From Ferruginibacter sp. (GTDB lineage Bacteria > Bacteroidota > Bacteroidia > Chitinophagales > Chitinophagaceae): 6,083 nt of DNA. This document shows positions 1 through 6,033 of this stretch, one piece after another. Where the stretch lies: assembly GCA_018882645.1 (NCBI GenBank), contig VERM01000104.1:1-6083 (forward strand). The letters run 5' to 3'. The stretch's first letter is position 1, and the number at the start of each line of letters is the position of its first letter. Made by a program: the position numbers and the translations under genes. Below the pieces are notes generated by a model. That model did no database searches, was not told where the DNA came from, and was given only the letters and a program-made list of their open reading frames with translations.

Positions 1-164
1 GTGAGGAGCCGGGAACACTCGAAGAGGTGTATGAGCCTTTTTTGATTCAGGAGGGCTTCATCATGAGAACTCCCAGAGGAAGAGAAGCTACTGAAAAAGC
101 ATACAGGCATGTAGGAAAAGTGCCGCACAAGGGCGGCACTTTTCCTGATTTATTTGCAGAGTGA
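1..164 (+). CDS. ruvB: Holliday junction branch migration helicase RuvB, C-terminal end (partial)
   Basis: The frame starting at base 3 is open from the left edge to a TGA at 162-164 and encodes the last 53 residues. The segments [20 protein letters not shown] and [10 protein letters not shown] match the conserved C-terminal winged-helix domain of RuvB, the hexameric AAA+ motor that drives branch migration of Holliday junctions together with RuvA. The ATPase domains lie outside the window, so only the DNA-binding end is seen. About 16 residues ([16 protein letters not shown]) follow the conserved AYRH; they form a variable tail, and their codons double as a hairpin (113-146). The gene converges on the response regulator gene with 2 bp between the two stop codons. 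Identification rests on family knowledge of a well conserved motif and is firm despite the short length. Confidence 0.93.
   Translation, partial: EEPGTLEEVYEPFLIQEGFIMRTPRGREATEKAYRHVGKVPHKGGTFPDLFAE
113..146 (-). terminator. Perfect inverted repeat, terminator of the response regulator gene, embedded in ruvB codons
   Basis: Arms 113-126 (AGGAAAAGTGCCGC) and 133-146 (GCGGCACTTTTCCT) are exact reverse complements around a 6-nt loop (127-132). Read on the minus strand, the hairpin starts 20 nt after the regulator stop codon and ends in TTTT, as a rho-independent terminator should. It is symmetric, so it could also act on the + strand, but there it lies inside the translated end of ruvB, 16 nt before its stop codon. 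Function is inferred from structure and position. Confidence 0.72.
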
Positions 165-166
165 TT

Positions 167-865
167 CTAATTTGTAATGACCAGTCTGAATCCGTTTCCA
201 TGTATATTCACGATTTCAAGTTTTGAGTCTTCTTTCAGGTATTTTCTCAGCTTGGCAATGTATACGTCCATGCTTCTGCCATTGAAATAAGTGTCGCTCC
301 CCCATATTTTTTTCAATGCAGTCTCTCTTGGAAGTAAATCATTTTTGTACTCTGCCAGCATTTTAAGCAATTCATTTTCTTTCGGAGAGAGTGTTTGTAC
401 TTTGCCATTTACACTCAATTCACGAAGTCTTGGATTGAAATGGTAGTTGCCAAGATCGTATTCTGTTTTGGCCTCTTCTTTTTGCACTTCTTCGTTGCGC
501 TTTAAAATAGCTTTGATTTTATGCAACAATACCTCACTGTCGAATGGCTTGGTAATATAATCGTCAGCACCCAACTTGTAGCCCTGTATAATATCCTCTT
601 TTAATGTTTTGGCACTCAGAAAAAATAGCGGTACATCCGGATTGATATCTCTGATTTCTTCTGCCACTTTAAATCCATCCATATTGGGCATCATTACATC
701 CAAAAGACAGATGTCGACTTTCTCCCTTTGGAATGCCGCCAGCCCTAAACGGCCGTCCCTTTCAAGGATTACTTCGTAGTCATTTAATTCAAGATAATTT
801 TTCAGAACCTGGCCAAGATTGGTATCATCTTCGCAAAGTAAAATTTTGGGTTTTGCCGTTTCCAT
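167..865 (-). CDS. OmpR/PhoB-family two-component response regulator, RprY-like
   Basis: The protein has 232 residues, full length for the family. The N-terminal receiver domain (about 6-124) shows the acidic pair in KILLCEDD (D13, D14), the phosphoacceptor D56 in LLDVMMPNMDG, S84 in FFLSAK and K106 in ITKPF. The C-terminal domain (about 135-230) is a winged helix typical of OmpR/PhoB proteins, with the wing and recognition helix in SMDVYIAKLRKYL and a final GNGFRL hairpin. It is a cytoplasmic transcription factor controlled by phosphorylation from a sensor kinase. The overall look, beginning KILLCEDD..LG..L..YL, is closest to RprY of Bacteroidota, but orthology is inferred from memory only. 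No histidine kinase gene is in the window. The gene stands alone, convergent with ruvB, with its own likely promoter boxes and terminator. The ATG at 865 is chosen because the receiver fold begins just after it; no Shine-Dalgarno is visible. Confidence 0.92.
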   Translation of the reverse strand: METAKPKILLCEDDTNLGQVLKNYLELNDYEVILERDGRLGLAAFQREKVDICLLDVMMPNMDGFKVAEEIRDINPDVPLFFLSAKTLKEDIIQGYKLGADDYITKPFDSEVLLHKIKAILKRNEEVQKEEAKTEYDLGNYHFNPRLRELSVNGKVQTLSPKENELLKMLAEYKNDLLPRETALKKIWGSDTYFNGRSMDVYIAKLRKYLKEDSKLEIVNIHGNGFRLVITN

Positions 866-917
866 AATTGATAGTTTTGAATGTTATGACATCAAATTAA
901 TTCATTCATTCTTTAAA

Positions 918-968
918 CAAATATATTTCTGTCTAATATTTTGTTAAAGGTAAAAAAGTTCAAACGTA
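918..968 (-). promoter_or_regulatory. Candidate promoter boxes for the response regulator gene
   Basis: On the minus strand TATATTTG (925-918) and TACGTTTG (968-961) both fit the Bacteroidota -7 consensus TAnnTTTG. The nearer box would give a leader of roughly 45-50 nt before the ATG at 865, the farther one about 90 nt. No convincing -33 TTG is seen 19-21 bp upstream of either. In such AT-rich DNA one of the two could be chance. Confidence 0.4.
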
Positions 969-1109
969 ATTTTGAATTTTTAATCATAACGGTCATTAGT
1001 ACACGCTATTTGGGGTTTGATAAGGTTCTTTTGTTTATAGAAAATAACTTCTAATTATAAATAAAAAAATAATTATTCGTAATAAACTTATAATCAAGTA
1101 GTTAATTCG

Positions 1110-1123
1110 TTTTTTTTTTTTTT
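1110..1123. repeat. 14-base T homopolymer
   Basis: An uninterrupted run of 14 Ts on the + strand lies in the intergenic gap. It is not preceded by a GC-rich stem, so it is not an intrinsic terminator by itself. Such runs are prone to slippage and to sequencing-length error. Confidence 0.9.
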
Positions 1124-1222
1124 ATAAGAGCAGCAAGTAAAAAACAATAAAAAATTCTTGTCAATTAGTCTAACTAGAACTACCTTCGTTTTGGTTTTTC
1201 ATAGGATATTGGATTTTAAAGC

Positions 1223-1256
1223 GGGACTAGATTTCTATCTGGGTCCCTTTTTTTTT
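1223..1256 (+). terminator. Hairpin plus T9, intrinsic terminator on the + strand
   Basis: GGGAC (1223-1227) pairs with GTCCC (1243-1247) and, inside, AGAT (1229-1232) pairs with ATCT (1237-1240) around a TTCT loop. Nine Ts follow (1248-1256). The T tract makes it a good + strand terminator, yet no + strand gene lies upstream before ruvB. On the minus strand the hairpin is 26 nt after the recQ stop but is followed only by GCTTTAAAA, so it would be a weak recQ terminator. It may serve both directions. Confidence 0.6.
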
Positions 1257-1272
1257 AATATTGCTTTTCTCC

Positions 1273-3183
1273 TTACTGAATTTGAAATCTTCCAGAGTTG
1301 TCCGTGCTAATGATATTTTCTGATTGTAGATAGCGAATGATTTCCCATATCTCCTTTTTGGGAAAATGATTTGATTTTTCTTCTATTTCTTTCAACGTTA
1401 GTTTGTTTTTTTTAAGTTCATTTAGGATGTTTTCCGATATCTCTTTGAAATTTTTTTTATCCGATTGGCTATTTCTATTGTTGATACAATTATCACATAC
1501 TCCACACGCTTCCATTTCCAAATCATTAAAATAATTTCCGATTGTCAAACTTCTGCAATCCTCATTATTATAAACATATTCTGTTATTGCCTGAATTCTT
1601 TCAGCATGTTTCTTTTTTCGCAAGGAGTAATCATTGACATCTATAAAAAAATCATCTTTATACATTCTGTTTTTAAGCAATGTCATAGTTGCTTTTTCAC
1701 TTTGCGGAACATATTTTATAATTCCATACTGGTGAAGTAAGTGTAAGTTTTTCTTTATTTCTTCTGCTGAAATTTTGAGCACTTTCACCAACAGGGATTC
1801 ATAAATGGAGGTAGGGTAGTCGAATATGCCTTCATAGTTTCTTAATAACCCTTTTATGATGGGTTCGAGATTTGGGTACTCCTCCTCAATGGTTCTGATA
1901 TCTTCTTTCGAGCATGAGAATTCAACTGTGGACGGCTTGAATGAGTTTTCGCTGTATTGAATCAATTCCTGCTGGGCCAATGCCTGCAGTGCATAGGTGG
2001 CAGCAAGTATGTTCAGTTTGAATGTTTTGGAAAAATGTGCAATATCAAATTCAAATTTTTGACCTTCACCTATTCCGGCAGGTACCTGAAGATAGTTCAT
2101 CATACAGGCATATATGTGCTTTAATGTTTCAAAGTCGGGATGTTTCAGCGTGTTGATTTCATAAAGCTCTTTAATTTCTTCTTTGTCATACAGTAAAATG
2201 GCGTAAGCCTTTTTCCCGTCTCTTCCTGCTCGGCCTGCCTCCTGATAGTAGTTTTCCAGACATTCCGGAATCTGGTAATGTACAACAACCCGTACATCGG
2301 GTTTGTCAATACCCATGCCAAATGCATTCGTACACACTATACAATCTATGTGGTTGTTGATCCAGCTTTCCTGTCGAAATGCTCTTTCCTTATTGCTTAA
2401 TCCTGCATGATAATAATCTGCATTGATGTTGTGCATGTTGAGAAAAGAGGCAAGTTGTTGAGTTTGTTTGCGGCTTTTGCAATAAACAACTGAAGATCCA
2501 TTAATGCTTTTTAAGATCTCAAGTAATTTGTTTTGTTTGGCAGCCGGTTCAAAAACACTGTATGAAAGATTGGGTCTTGAAAAAGATTGCTGGAAACGGG
2601 CATGTGAGTTATTGAACAACAATTTCTCGCAAATGTCGTCCTGCACATTTTTGGTTGCGGATGCGGTAAGTGCTATTACCGAAACATCGGGCAGTTCTTC
2701 TCTAATTGCAGCTATCCTGAGATATGATGGTCTGAAATCATAGCCCCATTGTGAAATACAATGCGACTCGTCTACCGCAATGAGACATGGCTTGATTGCC
2801 GGTAAAAATTCCAGAAAAAGTCCGGTCTCCAGTCTTTCAGGAGATACGTAAAGAAATTTATAATTGCCAAACGCTGCATTTTGCAGCGTTTTTTTTACTT
2901 CAATAAAGGTCATTCCGGAGTAGATTGCCAAAGCAGGAATGCCTTTTTTGGCAAGATTTTCTACCTGGTCTTTCATTAATGCAATAAGCGGACTAACTAC
3001 AATACAAATTCCATCCATCGCCATGGCTGGCACCTGAAAGCACACTGATTTTCCTCCTCCTGTTGGTAAAAGTGCCAATACATCTTTACCTTCTATTACA
3101 GCATTGATAATATCTTTCTGCAATGGTCTGAACTGATCATGGTCCCAGTATTTTTTTAATATGGATTCAGGAGAAAGCTGCAT
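1273..3183 (-). CDS. recQ: RecQ-family ATP-dependent DNA helicase (Bacteroidota-type long form)
   Basis: The protein has 636 residues. It is a 3'-5' superfamily 2 DNA helicase for recombinational repair and restart of stalled forks. Visible motifs: FRPLQ (18-22, motif 0), Walker A LLPTGGGKS (38-46), DESH box (138-141) followed by the aromatic loop CISQWGYDFRP, LTASAT (172-177, motif III), YCKSRKQT (motif IV), TNAFGMGIDKPDVR (motif V, from 285) and YYQEAGRAGRDG (312-323, motif VI with arginine finger). The zinc cysteines C543, C560, C563 and C566 have the E. coli RecQ spacing (17, 3, 3) but sit about 160 residues later, after a helical/winged-helix stretch (about 345-540). The last 65 residues look like a small winged helix; no HRDC domain is seen. 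The late zinc cluster is, as far as I recall, usual for Bacteroidota RecQ proteins. The gene starts 13 bp after copA, so it is probably expressed from the copA promoter. No Shine-Dalgarno is evident. Confidence 0.95.
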   Translation of the reverse strand: MQLSPESILKKYWDHDQFRPLQKDIINAVIEGKDVLALLPTGGGKSVCFQVPAMAMDGICIVVSPLIALMKDQVENLAKKGIPALAIYSGMTFIEVKKTLQNAAFGNYKFLYVSPERLETGLFLEFLPAIKPCLIAVDESHCISQWGYDFRPSYLRIAAIREELPDVSVIALTASATKNVQDDICEKLLFNNSHARFQQSFSRPNLSYSVFEPAAKQNKLLEILKSINGSSVVYCKSRKQTQQLASFLNMHNINADYYHAGLSNKERAFRQESWINNHIDCIVCTNAFGMGIDKPDVRVVVHYQIPECLENYYQEAGRAGRDGKKAYAILLYDKEEIKELYEINTLKHPDFETLKHIYACMMNYLQVPAGIGEGQKFEFDIAHFSKTFKLNILAATYALQALAQQELIQYSENSFKPSTVEFSCSKEDIRTIEEEYPNLEPIIKGLLRNYEGIFDYPTSIYESLLVKVLKISAEEIKKNLHLLHQYGIIKYVPQSEKATMTLLKNRMYKDDFFIDVNDYSLRKKKHAERIQAITEYVYNNEDCRSLTIGNYFNDLEMEACGVCDNCINNRNSQSDKKNFKEISENILNELKKNKLTLKEIEEKSNHFPKKEIWEIIRYLQSENIISTDNSGRFQIQ

Positions 3184-3196
3184 TCAAAAAATGAAA

Positions 3197-5308
3197 TTAT
3201 AAAACCTTTTTTACAAATAACCTTACTGAATTGACACCGAGTACAACATCGCTTAGTCCCATAGCCAACGCAGACAATCCGGGAGTCAGTAATCCTGCTG
3301 CAGCAATAGGTATGGCAACTACATTATAGGCAAATGCCCAAAAAAGGTTTTGTTTGATGGTAATGAGAGTATGCTTTCCCAATCCGAGTGCTTCAGGTAA
3401 TTTACTGAGGCTGTTGTTCATCAGCACCACATCCGCATGTTGAAGCGCAAGTTGAGAGGCCTCACTTACTGCAATTCCAAGGCTTGCTTTAGCCAATGCT
3501 GGCGCATCATTGATGCCATCTCCTACCATTGCAGTAGGCATTTCAGCATTAAGTTTGCCAATCATTTCCATTTTCTGTTCTGGCCGCTGTTCAGCATATA
3601 TCTCATTTATTCCTATTTTATTGGCCACTTCTTCTGCTTTGGTTTTAATATCACCTGTGAGTATAATTGTTTTGATATTTCTATTATGAAGCCAATCAAT
3701 AACTTTTTTTGCTTCAGGTCTGATTTCATCTTTGATATCAATCCAGCCAATGACTTTTCCGTTTTTCAAAACATAAATGTGATGACTCTTGTCAGAGTAA
3801 TCCTCGGATAAGATTTGATATGACCCGGCTTCATAAGTATGGCCTTCTGTATCGGTGGCTCTGATGCCCAAACCTTTTATTTCTTCAGCTTTACTCCATC
3901 GGATGATATGATCTGTTTTCCAATGAGATGCGATAGATTTAGCGATGGGATGATTTGAATATTTTTCAAGAGAATATACAATTTGTTTGAAAGATTTTTC
4001 GTCTATATCGGTATGATATTGATGAATAGAAAACTTTCCTGTAGTTAAGGTGCCGGTTTTGTCGAATACGATCTGTCGGATGGATTTGAATGACTCCAGA
4101 CTTGAAGCGTTTCTAAAAAGAATGCCATTTCGGGCAGCTCTTCCAAGTCCCACAGCGATTGCCGCCGGCGTGGCAAGACCCATCGCACAGGGGCAGGATA
4201 TGACCAGCACTGCAATCGATCTCATCAAAGAAGTGCTGAAAGAAACATCAAACAGATAATAATTGGCGATTAATGTAATGACGGCAATGACAATCACAAT
4301 GGGAACGAATACCGCACTGATTTTATCAGCCAGTTTTTGCATAGGAGGCTTTTCCGATTGTGCATGCTGAACCAACTGGATGATACCGGAAAGAACGGTT
4401 TCTTTTCCGGTAGCAGTAACCTGAGCCTTAATGGCGCCACTTTCCAAAACGCTTCCTCCAATCAAAAAATCTTTTTTGGTTTTCAAAACAGGAACACTTT
4501 CCCCAGTAATAATGGCCTCATTAACAGCTCCTTCACCCCATAAAATTTTACAATCAATCGGAATCTGTTCTCCTGTTTTAATCAGTATCAAATCTCCGGT
4601 TTTGAGTTGAGTATTATCAATAGGAAAGATTTGTTCCTGGTGATTCTCATCAAATGCAATCATATTGGCTATAACTCTTTGTGATTTGACAAGTGTTTTG
4701 AGCGCACTTTGTGTGTATTGAACCGATGCTTCTTCCAGATAGTTTCCCAAAAATACCAGTGTAATGATGGTGGCAGTCGTTTCAAAGAAATAGTAATTGG
4801 CATCATGGAAGTAAAAAGCTCCCACAGCACTATAAATGAATGCTGCAAGTGCGCCCAGCGCAACAAGAACATTCATATTCGGCATTCCATTTACAATGCT
4901 TTTCCAGGCACTTTTGCCAAAGTATCTCATTCCAATCCAAAAAACAGGTACACATAAGGCTAACTGTACAAATGGATTCATTATCCATGGGATATGCAAC
5001 CATGGGTGAGCCATATGTAACATCAGCAGCAGAGTAAAGGGCAGAGAGAATAAGAACCTGGATCTGTTATCGCTGAACTTAAGTGATTTGGGTTTATTTT
5101 TCTCTTCTTCAGATACATGATAACCAAGGGTGTGAATTCCTTTTTTTATTTTCTCAAGTGAAACGTGTGGGTTTTCTAAAAAACTCACCGACCCATCTAT
5201 TGGATTCACATTAACATTTTCCATCCCTTCTTTTTGCAAATACTTTGAGATGGAAAGAGCGCAATTGCTGCAGGTCATTCCTTCTACTTTCCAGTTGACT
5301 TGATCCAT
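3197..5308 (-). CDS. copA: Copper-translocating P1B-type ATPase with one N-terminal metal-binding domain
   Basis: The protein has 703 residues and is an inner-membrane pump that probably exports Cu(I) from the cytoplasm. Order of parts: heavy-metal-associated domain (about 4-66) with GMTCSNC (C13, C16); membrane segments near 85-100, 110-128, 145-165 and 172-190; actuator domain with TGES (268-271); a segment near 331-350; the ion-site helix with CPC (372-374); phosphorylation motif DKTGT (416-420, D416 the acceptor); nucleotide-binding HP (453-454); GDGIND (596-601); and two last membrane segments near 655-695. CPC and Y661-N662 support Cu(I)/Ag(I). The last helix reads MGLSD, with Asp687 where Cu pumps usually have the second Ser of MxxSS, so the metal is slightly less certain. 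The gene is first in an apparent copA-recQ operon and divergent from tsaE. No copper chaperone or copper-sensing regulator is adjacent. The ATG at 5308 sits 4 nt after a -7 box. Confidence 0.93.
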   Translation of the reverse strand: MDQVNWKVEGMTCSNCALSISKYLQKEGMENVNVNPIDGSVSFLENPHVSLEKIKKGIHTLGYHVSEEEKNKPKSLKFSDNRSRFLFSLPFTLLLMLHMAHPWLHIPWIMNPFVQLALCVPVFWIGMRYFGKSAWKSIVNGMPNMNVLVALGALAAFIYSAVGAFYFHDANYYFFETTATIITLVFLGNYLEEASVQYTQSALKTLVKSQRVIANMIAFDENHQEQIFPIDNTQLKTGDLILIKTGEQIPIDCKILWGEGAVNEAIITGESVPVLKTKKDFLIGGSVLESGAIKAQVTATGKETVLSGIIQLVQHAQSEKPPMQKLADKISAVFVPIVIVIAVITLIANYYLFDVSFSTSLMRSIAVLVISCPCAMGLATPAAIAVGLGRAARNGILFRNASSLESFKSIRQIVFDKTGTLTTGKFSIHQYHTDIDEKSFKQIVYSLEKYSNHPIAKSIASHWKTDHIIRWSKAEEIKGLGIRATDTEGHTYEAGSYQILSEDYSDKSHHIYVLKNGKVIGWIDIKDEIRPEAKKVIDWLHNRNIKTIILTGDIKTKAEEVANKIGINEIYAEQRPEQKMEMIGKLNAEMPTAMVGDGINDAPALAKASLGIAVSEASQLALQHADVVLMNNSLSKLPEALGLGKHTLITIKQNLFWAFAYNVVAIPIAAAGLLTPGLSALAMGLSDVVLGVNSVRLFVKKVL

Positions 5309-5312
5309 ATAG

Positions 5313-5320
5313 CAAATTTA
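5313..5320 (-). promoter_or_regulatory. -7 box of copA (leaderless-type spacing)
   Basis: The minus strand reads TAAATTTG then CTAT then the copA ATG. TAAATTTG fits the Bacteroidota consensus TAnnTTTG. With only 4 nt to the ATG, transcription would begin at or within a few bases of the start codon. No clear -33 element was found. Confidence 0.5.
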
Positions 5321-5338
5321 TCTTTTTAAAAGATGTTA

Positions 5339-5353
5339 ATAATTACTAATTAT
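5339..5353. repeat. 15-bp AT-only dyad between the copA and tsaE promoters
   Basis: ATAATTA (5339-5345) and TAATTAT (5347-5353) are exact inverted repeats around a single C. The centre lies roughly midway between the two divergent -7 boxes, a position suited to an operator. The composition is wholly A/T apart from the central C, so chance is a real alternative. Confidence 0.3.
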
Positions 5354-5358
5354 GAAAA

Positions 5359-5366
5359 TATCTTTG
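5359..5366 (+). promoter_or_regulatory. -7 box of tsaE (leaderless-type spacing)
   Basis: TATCTTTG fits TAnnTTTG exactly and is followed by CGGA and the tsaE ATG at 5371. The 4-nt spacing mirrors that of copA on the other strand. No strong TTG is seen 19-21 bp upstream. Confidence 0.5.
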
Positions 5367-5370
5367 CGGA

Positions 5371-5784
5371 ATGAATATTCATTTTTCTATAAATGAGATT
5401 GGGAATGTAGCTGCTGATTTTTGGCGTTTGGTAGGAGATTCGAAATCATTTGCTTTTCATGGAGATCTGGGTGCGGGAAAAACGACATTTATAAATGCTT
5501 TGTGCAAGGGATTAGGTATATCAGATCCGGTCAGTAGCCCTACTTTTTCAATCATCAATGATTATGGAACGCATAATGGTTTTGGGGTTTATCATATGGA
5601 TTTATACAGAATCAGTAATGAAAGGGAGGCAATTGATGCGGGCATTGAGGAAGCTCTGTTATCAGGATCATATTGTTTTGTGGAGTGGCCTGAGAAAGCA
5701 TCCGGCATTCTTCCAGACTCCATGATTCATTGTTTTTTGTCTTCAACTGGGTTAAATACCCGAATGCTGAGAATAAATTTGTAA
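5371..5784 (+). CDS. tsaE: tRNA threonylcarbamoyladenosine biosynthesis ATPase TsaE
   Basis: The protein has 137 residues, normal for the family. TsaE is the small ATPase that works with TsaB and TsaD in adding threonylcarbamoyl to A37 of ANN-decoding tRNAs (t6A). The sequence shows Walker A GDLGAGKTT (31-39), the switch-like SSPTFSIINDY (55-65), HMDLYR (75-80) and FVEWPEK (103-109, carrying the Walker B-like acidic residue E105), in the family order. It acts in the cytoplasm. It diverges from copA across 62 bp and is followed 45 bp later by the start of an alanine dehydrogenase gene, a pairing that I recall as common in Bacteroidota. The ATG at 5371 lies right after a -7 box, and the family N-terminus fits this start. 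Nothing in the gene looks broken. Confidence 0.95.
   Translation: MNIHFSINEIGNVAADFWRLVGDSKSFAFHGDLGAGKTTFINALCKGLGISDPVSSPTFSIINDYGTHNGFGVYHMDLYRISNEREAIDAGIEEALLSGSYCFVEWPEKASGILPDSMIHCFLSSTGLNTRMLRINL
5774..5781 (+). promoter_or_regulatory. Candidate -7 box for the alanine dehydrogenase fragment, overlapping the end of tsaE
   Basis: TAAATTTG fits TAnnTTTG and lies across the last codons of tsaE. Transcription from it would give a leader of roughly 40 nt before the ATG at 5830. Read-through from tsaE is equally possible, since no terminator is seen between them. Confidence 0.3.
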
Positions 5785-5829
5785 ATTGTATTTGCATATT
5801 TCGTAATCTTTTTTATTTCAATATCAATT

Positions 5830-6033
5830 ATGGCAGCATCTAAACCCATCATTACCACTTCATTCAGTTATCAGACTTTAGAAGAAAAACTCGATGTAAA
5901 GCCTAAAGGAGAAGCTTTGTTTATTGGAATACCTAGGGAAACTTCATTCAATGAAAATCGAATCAATGAGACCATTTTTTCCATTAAAGTTTGCTCCATG
6001 CTCAAAACATTCACTTCAAAAGATTGGAGTTGA
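5830..6033 (+). pseudogene. ald: Alanine dehydrogenase, N-terminal fragment cut off at a sequence junction
   Basis: The frame from the ATG at 5830 encodes 67 residues. Residues 1-45 resemble the N-terminus of Bacteroidota alanine dehydrogenase: a short leader ending KLDVKPKGEALFIG, then IGIPRETSFNENRI (32-45), corresponding to the IGIPKE...ENRVALTP start of the NAD-binding-fold family that interconverts L-alanine and pyruvate plus ammonia. After I45 (codon 5962-5964) the expected ALTP and following helix are absent; the frame continues with unrelated residues (NETIFSIKVCSM...) to a TGA at 6031-6033. Neither other + frame restores the family sequence before the window ends, so this is not a single frameshift. 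The position directly after tsaE supports the identification. The enzyme cannot be functional as written. Whether the break is biological or an assembly join cannot be decided here. The C-terminal 22 residues are probably just the antisense of the AbiEii-like frame. Confidence 0.68.

Larger units (their letters stand above)
866..1272. other. 407-bp AT-rich intergenic region without a recognisable protein gene
   Basis: The gap lies between the response regulator start and the recQ stop. It contains two -7-type boxes pointing at the regulator (918-925, 961-968), a 14-base T run at 1110-1123, and a hairpin followed by nine Ts at 1223-1256. No ORF with coding character was found on either strand, and no tRNA, rRNA or known riboswitch is recognised. 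The + strand terminator leaves room for an unannotated small RNA in the right-hand part. Confidence 0.6.

Noticed and set aside
866..1272. Possible tRNA, riboswitch or CRISPR array in the long gap
   Set aside because: No cloverleaf with a T-loop, no known aptamer core and no regularly spaced repeats are seen; only the hairpin-T9 element and promoter-like boxes stand out.
1465..1740. 91-residue + strand ORF inside recQ
   Set aside because: It is antisense to well conserved recQ sequence, has a low-complexity hydrophobic look and no family features.
2145..2327. 60-residue minus-strand ORF overlapping recQ in another frame
   Set aside because: It is a frame-shifted shadow of helicase motifs V and VI, whose codons are clearly used in the recQ frame.
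3437..4957. Several + strand ORFs of 68-124 residues within copA
   Set aside because: All are antisense to intact P-type ATPase motifs; none shows family resemblance or its own start signals.
5612..5797. 61-residue minus-strand ORF over the end of tsaE
   Set aside because: It lies antisense to conserved TsaE codons and resembles no known protein.
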